Shown here: piece by piece, positions 44,828 to 56,606 of the stretch
Layout: each line of letters starts with the position of its first letter
Position numbering within the stretch: the first letter of the stretch is position 1
Assembly: GCA_019916065.1 (NCBI GenBank)
Contig: CM034243.1
Location: 32,581,524-32,645,523, forward strand
Direction of reading: 5' to 3'
DNA from: Vitellaria paradoxa
Lineage: Eukaryota; Streptophyta; Magnoliopsida; Ericales; Sapotaceae
DNA length: 64,000 nucleotides
Program-made: the position numbers and the translations under genes
The notes under the pieces: model-generated
What the model was told of the DNA's origin: nothing
What the model saw: only the letters and a program-made list of their open reading frames with translations
The model's database searches: none

Positions 44828-46480
44828 AAAAAAAAATCACACACACAATGTCACTCATATCTAATATCATGCATGTGGGGCCTTCATGAAATTTGAGGGG
44901 CTTATGCAAGTCTCACCACTAGTCCAAAGTTCGGGCTTGCCGACACTCCGTTCGATTTGCAAAAAGATTACAAAAAATTCTACAAATTTCTGTTAACTTT
45001 ATATCATATCAATTTTTTCTTTTACTGTACGCATTACGAACTCTCAATTTATCTCACTTTTTTTTACTCTAAACACACACAAAATGAGTGTATACTATTA
45101 TTAAAGTTTTAACGAAATTATTTCAAATAATTATCACATGTGATTTGATTACAAGAAATTAATTCAAAAAATTATTTCAATAAAGTGGAGTATATTTCCT
45201 TTATTTTTCATTTTTTTATCGTTAATTGTCACGCCGCTTAGTCAACCGGTCACTATCTTTTTGTTTTTTAATTTTTTAATACCATTCTAAATTTGTGTAG
45301 GTCGTGAAAAAGTTAGAAAAAAAATTTTTAGAGTGTGTTTGAATGGAGAAAGAAATAATAATAATTTAAAATTTATTTTCTTATTTGATTTGTAATAAAA
45401 ATAAAAAGTATAAATTTTAAAAAAATAAAAATAATTAAACTGAAAAAACTAATTCATTGATAAATAAATTTTATTTTATTTTATTTTTTGACTCATGCAA
45501 ATAAGAGAATATACCCAATATATATATCTATATAATAAAATAGAACGATTTTTAAAAACGTCCCTTTTATAAATTAAGATCCAATGGTTAATAATTTTTT
45601 TTTCTTTCGTTCAACGAGTGAGATCATTTTTATTTTTTTTAACTTTCTGTTCAATTCTTATTTTAGTGGATCTCACTATCATATTTCTCACAAATTTTAG
45701 TGGAGATTATATACAAATCAAAACTGACAACTTAAATTTCGTCCAATTATGAATTTTAGGAAAGTTAAACATTCAAAATTAAAATACCATAATTTATGTT
45801 TTCTTTTATGATGTTTATCAAAAATTAATTTTAGAGAGAGAGAGACAAAACATATGTAGTAACTATTATGGTTTAAAGTTTTGAAAAAAAATTAAAAATT
45901 TATAAATTATTATAATTTTTTCGATTTGAACATTTTAATTAAAATTTCAACTATATAAGAAATTTAATATCAATTTTATTTAGAGTGCTATAAACACAAA
46001 TTATTACTCGTATATATAAATTACTTGTTCTTTTTTTCTAAATTTTTCTTTTTTCATTTCGATTCTCCAAACATAACCTTGGAGTTTTCAGCAAAAGAGA
46101 GCCCTGTTCTCACGATCCAGTTACACCTCAAAAAAGGGATGGGATTCAATCATACAGGCAAGGACGAAGCCATCCAAGTTCAGGGTGATGACACAGGCAA
46201 GGACGAGGCCATCCAAGTTCAGGGTGATGACACGATGGCAAACTAGCAATGGCTGGAAATGAAGTTAATTGATCTCACGGCTAGCCTACCGTACAAATTA
46301 ACCTTCTGTCGGTATCAGAACAGCCCATTATTGTCCCTGCTCCGCCTTTTGCAAGCCCTGACCTCGTTTAAAACTCTATTCCAAACCCGGGAAGACGACG
46401 CGAGAAATCATGAAGCTAAAATTTAATTTTGGGAGAACTTATTTGTACTTTATTATATTATTTTGTATTTCATTTTATTT
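44828..46480. repeat. Segmental duplication, copy 1 (with later insertions)
   Basis: Blocks 44828-44940 (AATGTCACTC, then GGGGCCTTCATGAAATTTGA) and 46200-46480 (GATGGCAAACTAGCAATGGC, then GCTAGCCTACCGTACAAATT, then GTCCCTGCTCCGCC) reappear in the same order at 49440-49545 and 49545-50125. Copy 1 carries about 1.2 kb of extra AT-rich DNA between the blocks. It is a non-coding low-copy repeat, possibly a remnant of one larger element. Confidence 0.65.
46154..46231 (+). repeat. 39-bp tandem repeat, two units
   Basis: Units at 46154-46192 and 46193-46231 differ by one base (GACGAAGCC versus GACGAGGCC). Thirteen codons each would keep the same frame (TGKDEAIQVQGDD). The surrounding frame is not credible as a gene. 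The second copy of the segmental duplication (49.5 kb) lacks the repeat. Confidence 0.8.
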
Positions 46481-48539
46481 TTTTGTTAGTTAAAATTACA
46501 TAATTATTCTTCTTCGTTTTTATCATATATTTTACATAATTATAAATGTCATAGATATCATAATTTAAAAATTCAATTAAAAGTATAATTATAATATCAT
46601 AGATATCTTTATTTTATAATAAAAATATTAAGAAAATAACTTATCAAAAATAATTTTATCTTTTTTAATTTTTTGATTAGTAGGCAATTGCTACTTCGAT
46701 TTTTTAAAAAATATTTCTTACTATAAAAAATTAAAATAAGTTTTTAAAATAATGATACTTATGACTTGCATGATAAATCTTTTTTTCTTAAAAGTTAATT
46801 TTTAATACATTGATTTACTTATTTTTGTAATTTATTTTCTTTTTTTCAAAGGTTAGACTTTTATTAAATGACTTGGAGTTGATGACAAAAGTGTAAATGA
46901 TAAAAACATGTAAATAAAAATAAATTAAATAAATTAAAAATTGTTTTAGCATGCTTGTTAAAAATATAAATATAAGTAAAATTATTTTGGAATTTAGAAA
47001 TAGTTTTTTTAATTCTTTTGTACCAAACTAAGTATAAGAGTATTTGTCTAAATTTATAAATATTTATTTATGAAAAATAATTATGTCATTTCAAATTATA
47101 TATAAGAATAGTTAGTTAAAATGGATAATTTTATAATTTCACTCAATGAAAAATAGTAAAATGGAGTGTAGAAGGCTATTTGTGGAATGCAAATAAGCTC
47201 ATTCTTTACATTTAAGAGTTATAAGTTTTATTTTTTATTTTTAAATTCTTATAAAAATTATTTTAATGGATGAAAATATTTTAATCTTAATTGTTGAATA
47301 AATTTATATAAAAATATAATTTCAACTTTTAAAATTATATTTTTTGGTGCTGTTTGGAACTCCAAAGAAATTCAAAAAACTCCAAAAAAATTTCGAAAGT
47401 TGAACTTTTTTAAACTCCAAAATTTGTAACTTTCTTAAAAAATTTGTAAAAATTCATTAAAACAAACTATTATAATGTGTTCTAATAAATTTTGGCATAT
47501 TTTTTAAAAAGTTGGACTGATATTTATATCAAAAAATTTTATAAAACTTTAAAAATTTTTAACATTCTTTACTAAAATTGTCATGTGTCATTTGATATAA
47601 TTTTTAACAAATTTACATTAAATCAAATATAAATATCCAATCATCATTTTAAACTAATTTTTTACACTTTAAATTTTAAAAAAATTTACTTTAGTTTACT
47701 TTTATTTATTTATTTTTTTTTTTTTTTTTGTTGGGGCACCGTACGGCCTCTTGAGTTCAAGAATCTCCAAACCTAAAAATCCACCCCCACACAGGCAAAA
47801 CAAAAGGCCAGAAAACAAAAGACCAGACGTGCCTGTTTCGCAACTCCATTTCCAGCCTCACGCGCGCCATCCCTCGTGTGCGTACCCCTTTCAGAGACTT
47901 CCACTTTTTGCCTATCACGAAGCAAATTAATCCAGTGACCAGCAATCGTCTTGTCAAAATTCGAGCCCATTTGATTGAATGAAGATAGCCGAAGATTTTT
48001 AGAATTTTTAGCGTATTTTATACTGTTCCGTGAAAAAATTATAAATTTATATATTTTAATAATTTTTTATAAATTCTAATAATATTTCATGATTCTCAAT
48101 AATTTTTTTATAAATTTTAAATTTTTTTACATCTTTCAATAACTTTTTAACATAAAATTGTTTCAACGATTTTCTTTTCTAAAAAATTGAGAAAAACGTA
48201 ATTTGATCACTGCAGAACAAACGTTAAAAAATTACTCAAATCATATTTTTCGTAATTTTTAGTTATTTTTCGTCGGATTAAACGCCTCTAAACCAATGAC
48301 CTTCGCTTTGCATGTCATCCAAATTCCCAAAAAAAAAAAAAAAATCATCAAAATTCATCTCGTCTCCTTTCCAGTATTGCCAAAATGAACAATGCTTTCC
48401 TATAACCACTCATCCAAAATTACACTTTTACCTAGAAGAGTTTCCAAAATTGAAAAATGACCACAAAAATTTTGCAAATGTAATTTTTATTTTGACCATA
48501 ACTCATCCAACAAACCCCTTTTGTTCACGAATGCCAAAA

Positions 48540-48665
48540 ATATCAGATGTGTTTAGAACGATAAAAAGTAAGATAAGTTTTGAGTTCGTAATTCGTGTAG
48601 TAAAAAAAATAAATAATTTTTAATATTTTTTACTATTTTTCAGAATTTTTTGTCACTCTAAATGG
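48540..48665. mobile_element. MITE, family M2
   Basis: GTGTTTAGAACGATAAAAAG at the left and the inverse of TTTTTTGTCACTCTAAATGG at the right, with internal GAGTTCGTAATTCGTGTAGT shared by the M2 copies near 8401, 36803 and 44930. Confidence 0.55.
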
Positions 48666-48906
48666 AACTATTATGTACAAAAAATTAAATGAAATAATGA
48701 AAAATGAACATAGTGATTTGTTGATTCGACACAATGATCTATGTCCATAGGTGGGAATTTGATAAAAATATTTACTAAGAAATAATAAGGATGTACACGG
48801 AAGCAGGGGCGCTAACATCGACTACTGATATTAGCCCGCTGCAGCAAATGCTGGCCACGCGTTTAACCTCTTCTTTTTTTTTTTTCTTGGTTCAAACTAG
48901 TAAATA

Positions 48907-49153
48907 AGACTGTGTTTAAAAAGAAAAAAAGTTAACTTTTCTATAATTGACTACTAACGAACTATTAAAAAGTAATTTTTTTTTTGTATTTGGGAAGATA
49001 AAAAATCTAACTTTTTAACTTTTTATTAATTTGATATTTTTACCCTTCAATATTTAAAAGAAATTTAAAATATAAAAGGGTAAATTTGATCATTTAAAAA
49101 AAAATTAGTAACTCTTACCCGAGTTATTAGTTTTTTTCCCTAAATACAGCCCT
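48907..49153. mobile_element. MITE-like element
   Basis: The left side GACTGTGTTTAAAAAGAAAA and the reverse complement of the right, AGGGCTGTATTTAGGGAAAA, are similar ends around about 250 bp of AT-rich DNA (AAAAGTTAAC in the left half, TTAGTAACTC in the right). Confidence 0.4.
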
Positions 49154-49439
49154 CGACATCAATCAACCCAACAATTTTTTTTCGTAAGACCATGGTTCAA
49201 ATAATAAAAATATTTTAAATTATTGGATAATATATTAATTATATTGAAAATTAAAATATTTTAAAAAAATTGTTTAATATAAATTAAAATACTATAATAA
49301 AAATTCAATTATCAATACAACTTTAAAATATTTTTAAATAATATTTTTAAAATATTTAAAAAAATTTATCAACATAATTTAAAATATTATAATAAAAATT
49401 TAACTATTATAAAAATCAAAATACCTAACCTATATAAAA

Positions 49440-50125
49440 AAAAAAAAAAAAATCACACACAATGTCACTCACATCTAATATCATATGGGCCCGGGGCCTT
49501 AATGAAATTTGAGTGGCTTATGCAAGTCTCTCCACTAATCTAAAGGTGATGGTGATGACACGATGGCAAACTAGCAATGGCTGGAAATGAAGTTAGTTGA
49601 TCTCACAGCTAGCCTACCGTACAAATTAACTTTAAGGGTGTTTGGAAGTTAAAAAAAAACTTAAATTTTGGTAGTTTTTTGATTTTTTTTTTTTTTTTTT
49701 GCACTTTTTTGTGAATTTGGTTGAATCAAGTGGAATTTTTAGTATTTTTTAGTAACTTTTAGGTGTTTGGTAAATTTTTTACTGTAACAAAGCAAAAAAG
49801 TTGTAACTTTTGAGTGTTTGGTATATTTTTTACTGTAGCAAATCAAAAAAATTATAATTATAGAGTGATACTTTTTACCGTAACAAATCAAAAAAATAAA
49901 AAAATTTATTATTTTATCAAACACATAAAAATTAACTTTTAATATATTTTTACTAATTTTTAAATTACCAAACACCCTCTTTGTGTCAGTTTCACAACAA
50001 CCTATCGTCCCTACTCTGCCCGTGGAACTCTCTCCCAACCCCGCGAAGAGGACGGGAGATCGTGAAGTTATAATTTAATTTTGTATGAGCTTCTTTGTAT
50101 TTTACTATACTTTTTTTGTATTTTA
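49440..50125. repeat. Segmental duplication, copy 2
   Basis: Same order of blocks as copy 1 at 44828-46480. It is interrupted at 49634-49979 by a MITE that copy 1 lacks, and itself lacks the 39-bp tandem repeat of copy 1. The end of both copies reads ATTTAATTTTG followed by TTTGTATTTTA. Confidence 0.65.
49634..49979. mobile_element. MITE inserted in segmental duplication copy 2
   Basis: The ends AAGGGTGTTTGGAAGTTAAA and (reverse complement) GAGGGTGTTTGGTAATTTAA are good inverted repeats. Copy 1 of the duplication (46304-46312) shows the site without the insert. Internal words GTGTTTGGTA and TTTACTGTA.CAAA are repeated, relating it to repeats in TT12 intron 2 and near 3650. Confidence 0.7.
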
Positions 50126-50682
50126 CCTTTTCATAATAAAAAATATTTTTTGTATAAGTTCAATAACACATATACAAATATTTTAATTTTTACAATAATT
50201 GCATTATTGCCGCATCCAATGTGGAGTAAAGCTCCCAACTTTTTGAATTATCGGTCACCAAAAAGAAATAAAAAAAAACTTTTTGAATTGTCAAATCAGA
50301 AAAAACTCACCCTCTGCCACTCTTTCTATTAAATTTCTCACACCATACGAACCTTATACATCATACCCCTTGTACATGATTTAAAAAAATGATAATAGGT
50401 ACCATAACGATAATGATTATGACAACGTGAAAAATAAGATGTAATAAAAAATTGAATGTGTGATTTTTTTTTTTATGTTCACAATTCATCTAAATTAAGT
50501 AATTTTTATGTTTTAATAGTTAAAATGTATAAATATAGTTAAATATAACTTCACACGTGTAATACTCCTTGTTCGCGTTATTTTTAATTTTATTACTACA
50601 TAAAATGTGTGCATGACTCTGACGTGGGACAAGAAAAGTTATTAAATGTTGTTATTATACGTTTGTTTGTTCACATACTCAG

Positions 50683-51159
50683 GTTGTGAAACTCGGGACG
50701 TGACAACTTGGTGTCAGAGGCAATACCCAACCAGAAGTGTGGGATCACTCCTGGGCCCCATGTGTAGGGGACTTGCCTGTGAGGGACTCTGCCTGCGGGA
50801 GAGTGAAACAGGAGGTCACGCGGGAACGCGTGCCCTGTAAGGGGGAGGATTGTGAGGGACTTGCCCGTGAGGGACTTTGCCTGCGGGAAAGTTGCGGGAG
50901 AGTGAAGCAGGAGGTGAAGTAAAGAAGTAATGTCTCCCATCCCACATCGCCTGAGTTGTGGAAGGAAGTGGCATATATGTAATATTCAATATCAATATAG
51001 AACAACGCGTTTTAAAGCTGTGAGGGCATTGGGTTCAGTGAGAACTTTAGGGTTAAGCGTGCTCCAGTGGGAGCAGTATTAGGATCGGTGACCTCCTGGA
51101 AAGTAGCTTACCAAGCCAAAAATAGACAATATTGTACTGTATGAATGGGGGTCGTTACA
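50683..51159 (+). mobile_element. Cassandra-type TRIM remnant with 5S rRNA-like LTR
   Basis: A primer-binding-site-like TTGGTGTCAGAGGC (50708-50721) follows the tail of a 5' LTR remnant (CGGGACGTGACA). A short G-rich internal region and a purine-rich AAGGGGGAGGA (50838-50848) precede the 3' LTR. That LTR contains a 5S rRNA-like stretch (about 51030-51104) and ends GTCGTTACA at 51159. Cassandra elements are terminal-repeat retrotransposons in miniature that carry 5S sequence in their LTRs. Most of the 5' LTR is missing, so this copy is truncated. No protein is encoded, as expected. Confidence 0.7.
51030..51104 (+). other. 5S rRNA-like sequence within the Cassandra LTR
   Basis: The order and spacing of the 5S internal promoter are visible: box A-like GGTTAAGCGTGCT (51051-51063) and box C-like AGGATCGGTGACCTCC (51081-51096). 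Around them are GAGAACTTTAGG and GGGAGCAGTATT, matching 5S rRNA words (CAGAACTCC.CAG, GGAGTAGTACT). It has several substitutions and is not a genuine 5S rRNA gene. Confidence 0.7.
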
Positions 51160-51319
51160 CTCCTATCAATAATTTTTACACAAAATTTACATTTTATATT
51201 ATGCCTAGTGTTAGTGGATGTTGCAAATTTCAAACTAATTTATTACTGAGATTAATTTTAAAAATGTCATCATCACCATTACTAAGAATAGTACTGCTAT
51301 CATCACTCTTTATATTTGA

Positions 51320-52030
51320 TTGAAGTGGTTTATTACCTTATAAAATAAAATATTATATTATTTCATTAAATATAAAATATAAATATTTGGTGTTATATTT
51401 TTTTATAGCTAAAATCTTAAATTAAATTAATTAGTTAAATTTAATTTAATTTTTAGTGTAACTGTTATTTGTGTTGATATATTATGATATAACAGTTATA
51501 CTTAATTAATAATTTTTAATATAAAGTGATTAATTAATAATGTTTAATATACTGAATATAAATTATATAATATATTACTATAATTATGTTTAAATTAATA
51601 ATTTTGTTAATAAATTATGTATAACAATTATACTTAATTAATGATGTTTAATATAACTAACATAAATTATATAACATATTAATATAATAATATTATAAGT
51701 TATATTAAATTAAATTTGTTACAACTATAATTTAATATAGCTCTTATTGTAAATAATATTTCTGTTAATATATTGTGGCATTATACTTATGCTTAATTAA
51801 TAATTGTTAGCATAAAATGCTTAATTAATATTATTTAATATAACAAATATAAATTATATATTTTTTGGTAGTTATATAAATTATATATTATATTATTGTA
51901 ATAATATTATTAATTATATCAAATTAAATTTGTTACAATTATAATTTTTAGGATAATTAATATTTTTATTAATATATTATGGTATAATAGTAATGCTTAA
52001 TTAATAACTCTTAACATAACTATATAACGG
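51320..52030. repeat. AT-rich imperfect tandem repeats
   Basis: Words such as ATTATACTTAATTAAT, AAATTAAATTTGTTACAA and ATATAAATTATATA recur at irregular spacing (for example near 51485, 51615, 51785 and 51980). GC is extremely low. No coding potential. Confidence 0.6.
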
Positions 52031-52546
52031 GAGAGTTTGGTTTATAAAAAAATTTCAATTATTACTTTTTTAATTTTAAATTAAATTTCATCATATGTCA
52101 TATTTTTTTTATAAACATGCACCACCTATATCTTAATATAAAATTTAATTATAATAAAAATAATTTAATACACTTAACTAAAACATAATATATTACATTT
52201 ATATATATTGAAGCCAATATATTTCCCTCGGTTAACCAACCACAATCAATGCTGTACAATACCCAAAAGATCTTACCCATTGCCCTCCCCACGAGATAAG
52301 CTACGCTTACACCCCAACGTCTACACCGTTGCCTACAAGCCCCAAAAACGACGCCGTATTGACCCACATAAAAAAAAAAAAAAAAATGGAATTCAAGACA
52401 GTGGCTCAGGACTCACGAAACGAGATCAACTCCCGCTCAAGACACCTGTCATTTGATGCACATTTTTCGGGGTTAAAAAATAAAAAAAAAAAATTGTGAG
52501 ACTTTTGAATACTACCATTGCCGGTGAAAAAAAATCGTATATTTAA

Positions 52547-52938
52547 GGTCGGTTTGGCATAATTTTTTTTTTAAATTGTATAAACCTCTAACAATCCCTC
52601 TACTTTTAATTTTTTTGCTATCATTAATTTAAAAAAATTTTAATATTTCACTAAAAAACACAAAAATCTAAAAGTAGGTTAATCGAATGTAAAAACACAA
52701 AAATCTAAAAGTAGGTTAATCGAATGTATAAATTTTCTATGCAATTATATTTTTCGTGTCGAAAACTTTCAAACGAGTACCATTATTGCTATTTTTGTGA
52801 ATTTTTTTTAAATCCGTGAGAATAGATTTGAAAAATCGTTCTCACGGTTTACTACTTTTCAAAAAAAAAAAGACCAAAATTAACCTCAAATCACATATTA
52901 TCTTAATTTATCTTTTTTTTTTTACTCCAAATGAGACC
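52547..52938. mobile_element. MITE, family M1, in the left palindrome arm
   Basis: It shares GTTTTCAAACGAGTACCATTAT-type text (as AACTTTCAAACGAGTACC here) with the copies at 4197 and 56607. A 39-bp internal piece (AAAAATCTAAAAGTAGGTTA) is tandemly repeated. Ends are GGTCGGTTTGGC and GAGACC. Confidence 0.6.
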
Positions 52939-53136
52939 TTATTTGAAAAGATTTCCAAATAACCAAAAAAAAAAGGAATTTTTTGACAAAATAATTTTAC
53001 CTAATAAACAAAAAAGTTAAAAATAATGTTACCTGAATAAACAAAAAAGTTAAACTATTTAATACATCATTGTGAACTCTTTATTTTTAAATTAAACCTA
53101 AAAATACATTTTACATCAACTACAAGAACTTATTAA

Positions 53137-53291
53137 GGGTGCGTTTAGAGTCCCAAAAAAATCAAAAAAAACCAATGGATAGGATTGATGTGATGTAAAA
53201 ATGATAGGTGGCAAAATATGATTGGAGGAATTTAAAAATTTTTGAAGTTTTTTGAAATTTTTTGGTTTTTTTTGGAGCCTCAAACGAGGCC
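53137..53291. mobile_element. 155-bp PIF/Harbinger-like MITE with TAA duplication
   Basis: The ends GGGTGCGTTTAGAGTCCC and (reverse complement) GGCCTCGTTTGAGGCTCC are inverted repeats continuing into AAAAAAA. TAA flanks both sides (53134-53136 and 53292-53294). The mirror arm of the palindrome shows the uninterrupted site (GTTAAACTTATG read from 54284 backwards) with a single TAA. That demonstrates insertion after the inverted duplication formed. Confidence 0.88.
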
Positions 53292-53516
53292 TAAACTTAT
53301 GAGATATTTGAGCGCACAAAAAAAAAAAAATATAATTTTATTGTGGGCTAATACGTTATATTTTAGGGGTTAATTAAGTATTTATTAAAAATTCATAAAC
53401 ATTAAAGAAAGTTATTAAAATTTGCTAATAATTAGAAAGAGTTGTTGATAAAAGTTAAAAAAAAATTAGTAAAAATTAATTTTAAGTTTGATAGAGGAAA
53501 TTAGAGAAAATTAAAA

Positions 53517-53550
<34 letters not shown>

Positions 53551-54442
53551 TGGTGCGCCAAATGACATATTAATATAAAAAAATGCACTCCACTCAAATT
53601 TTTCATTGGTTTTTAAAGTATTTTTAGATTTAACCAATAATAAACAATGAAAACTTATTTATTTAAAATTTTACGTTTTCTTTCACTAAAATGGATTATA
53701 ATAGTATTTTTATTAAAAAACTTTGTCAACATTTATTTGTATATGTTAATAATTATATTTCATTTAAATTTTTAATTAAATTTATTTTAATAATTTTATT
53801 TCATTTAAATTCTTAATTAAATATTCACTATAAATGTTGACAAAGTTTTTTAATAAAAATACTATTATAATCCATTTTAGTGAAAGAAAATATAAAATTT
53901 TAAATAAATAATTTTTCATTGTTTATTTTTGGTTAAATCTAAAAATTTAAAACTAAAAATGCTTTAAAAAACAATGGAGAATTTGAGTGAAGTGCATTTT
54001 GTTACATTAATATGTCATTTGGTGCACCAAAAATATCTATATATATATATATATATATATATAAATTTTTAATTTTCTCTAATTTCCTCTATCAAACTTA
54101 AAATTAATTTTTACTAATTTTTTTAACTTTTATCAACTCTTTCTAATTATTATCAAATTTTAATAACTTTTTTTTAACTTTTATAAATTTTTAATAAATA
54201 TTTAATTAACCCCTAAAATATCACGTATTAACTCACATTAAAATTATATTTTTTTGGTGCGCTCAAATGGCCCATAAGTTTAACAAATTCTTGCAGTTGA
54301 AATAAAAGGTATTTTTAGGTTTAATTTAAAAGTAAAGAGTTCAAAAATGATGTATTTAATAGTTTAACTTTTTTGTTTATTCAGGTAAAATTATTTGTCA
54401 AAAAATTATTTTTTTTGGTTATTTGGAAATCTTTTCAAATAA

Positions 54443-54785
54443 GGTTCCGTTTGGAGTAAAAAAGAACAAGATAAATTGAGATAATGTGTGATTTATGGTT
54501 AATTTTGGTGCATTTTTCTGAAAAGTAATAAATCGTGGGAACGATTTTTTAAATCTGTTCTCACGGATTTAAAAAAATTCACAAAAAATAGTGATAATGG
54601 TACTTATTTGAAAGTTTTTAACACGAAAAATATGATTGCGTAGAAAATTTATACATTTGGTTAATCTACTTTTAGATTTTTGTGTTTTTTTAGCGAAATA
54701 TTGAAATTTTTTTAAATTAGTGATGACAAAAAAATTAAAGATAAAAGGGTTGTTGGAGATTTATAGAATTTTTTGGAAATTATTT
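54443..54785. mobile_element. MITE, family M1, in the right palindrome arm (inverted)
   Basis: Mirror image of the copy at 52547-52938, entering as GGTTCCGTTTGGAGT and carrying GATTTTTGTGTTTTTTTAGC at the far side. The outer end differs from its partner. Confidence 0.55.
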
Positions 54786-55019
54786 TTCATGGGTAATAGT
54801 ACTATTCAAAAGTCTCACAATTTTTTTTTTTATTTTTTAACCCCAAAAAATGTGCATCAAATGACAGGTGTCTTGAGCGGGAGTTGATCTCGTTTCGTGA
54901 GTCCTGAGCCACGGTCCTGAATTCCATTTTTTTTTTTTTATGTCGGTCAATACGGCGTCGTTTTTTGGGGGTGTAAGCAGAGGTGTAGACGTTGGGTGTA
55001 AGCGTAGCTTATCTCCCCA

Positions 55020-56600
55020 CACCCACCGCCCAAATCACGTGGCTTTGGAGCTTCTTGAGACTTCTACAGCCTTCTTTTCAGAGTTCAGACCCTTCGTTCT
55101 CTTCCAAGCGCTTCGTTCTCTTCCATGTTCTATTTCCAAGCTCCTCTCTAGATTTTTCTTTGATTTTATAGTTCAAAATTTGTTTAGCAATTTTTGTAAT
55201 AATAATCCGTGGAGAGGAGAAAATCCGAGCAAAGAAAACAGAACAAAATCTGGAACTTGAAAGTTGAAGCCCACAAAAAAAAAAAAAAAAAAATGAATAG
55301 GCGAAGTTATTTGCTTAATCTGAAATTAGAAAGTTTTAATAGTTTAACATTTTTCACAATTTTTTTTATTTTCCATAAGACTCAAATCATGTATTTCTTC
55401 TTTATTTTAAAATTTTTAACTAATGTACTTAACATGAGACGGATAATGAAAAACAAACTAAGCCATTACATAAAATGAAATCATCATTGATCGCCATCAT
55501 ACTAAAAATTGTAAGGTTAAATTTACTTAATTAAGTGATTGTTAATAATTTTTTTAATTTATATAAAAATTATTAATAGTTATGAGAAGTGAAGGGGTGT
55601 TAATAAATTAAAAAAAAAAGGCCCAATGCTTTACCAAATTTGAATTTCATAAAATTTAAGCGTTTATCAAAATATCCCTTATCGTTCCTTACAATAATAT
55701 AAATGAGTATATTAGCATTTTCATTGGTGCACACAAATTCTTAAGGCAGGAAATTCACCAATTTTTATTTGGGATTAATGATTGATTTCATAAGATGGGA
55801 AAATTTAAGTTCCTTCCAACAAAAGAAAAACAAATATATGAATTAAATTGGTTGGTAAAAATTATTAATACTCTTAATTTTAAAAATCTATTTTTATATC
55901 TTTTATACTTTAGATTAATGTAGAAATGTTAAAAAATTATTAAATATAATAATTTTAACTATTAATAATTTAAAAAAATATATTTATATTCCTATATTCA
56001 ATATTTTATGTAGTTACACCCTTTGATATATTTGAATTTTATTTTAGTATTAAATACAAGGGTAAAAAAGATGGGTTTCTACCAGGCTTCGCCTCTCAAT
56101 CCGGGGATAAAATTCTGGGTATAGTTGGAATTCAGCCTCTGAATTAGAATGGATATGAGCAAACGTGTAGGATTTCTGGGGTTCTCCAAAGCTTTGATTT
56201 TGAATTTTTATAAGGAAGAACTTGTTCTTTTGGGATCGGGGAGAAGTCCGTAGCCGCTATATATGAGTGCACACTGTTTCGTGGCCCTAACCGGCAAAGA
56301 ATTACGAGGAGGTAAACCAACCTAAACAAGCCTGACTGACCGGTTAAGCTGAGAAAGCTGTTAGATGACCCTCCACAATTAAAGGAAGAATTACCCCCAA
56401 GAGAAGTTAAACCCGGGACCTATTAATTCTAGACCCTTCAGTCTGCCATCCGAATCAACTCGACTACCTTTTTGGAGCAAGAAATAACATGTTTTTTTGG
56501 TAAGTGAAAGGCGAGTACTGTTTTGCTCTTGACACTTGTGATGTCGATTTGACTGATTTTTTCGGGGAAGCGGCCTTTTTGCTTGAAGCAAGCAACAAGA
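55020..56600. other. Intergenic region right of the palindrome
   Basis: 55020-55260 is less AT-rich (contains CACGTGGC and repeated CGTTCTCTTCCA words) but has no convincing frame. 55260-56090 is AT-rich. A possible SINE lies at 56290-56470. No gene is supported. Confidence 0.5.
56290..56470 (-). mobile_element. Possible tRNA-derived SINE
   Basis: The minus strand contains GAGTTGATTCGGATGGCAGAC followed about 35 bp later by a B-box-like GGTCCCGGGTTTAAC, then a GGGGGTAATTCTTCC body. This layout recalls a plant SINE head. Flanking direct repeats were not found, so the call is tentative. Confidence 0.4.
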
Positions 56601-56606
56601 GGTTAA

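Larger units (their letters stand above)
52289..55017. repeat. 2.7-kb inverted duplication (palindrome)
   Basis: The left arm (about 52289-53740) and right arm (about 53830-55017) are inverted copies through almost their whole length. Outer ends: GATAAGCTACGCTTACACC (left) against GGTGTAAGCGTAGCTTATC (right). Middle: AGACACCTGTCATTTGATGC against GCATCAAATGACAGGTGTCT. Inner: CTTTGTCAACATTTAT against ATAAATGTTGACAAAG. The spacer is about 90-100 bp and holds two direct copies of an ATTTCATTTAAATT.TTAATTAAAT word. Both arms contain an M1 MITE, so that MITE predates the duplication. The left arm alone has a 155-bp MITE. No coding frame or target duplication was found. If transcribed it would form a long hairpin RNA. 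Confidence 0.85.

Noticed and set aside
46025..46246. 73-codon frame with a 13-residue repeat
   Set aside because: N-terminal half is poly-Phe from T-rich DNA; only the 39-bp tandem repeat is notable, and the homologous copy at 49.5 kb has no frame.
50646..51005. Overlapping frames rich in 'GLACEGLCLRE' repeats
   Set aside because: They come from the repeated internal region of the Cassandra-type element, which is non-coding.
51030..51104. Genuine 5S rRNA gene
   Set aside because: Too many substitutions, no 120-bp full-length match, no tandem array, and embedded in an LTR-like unit.
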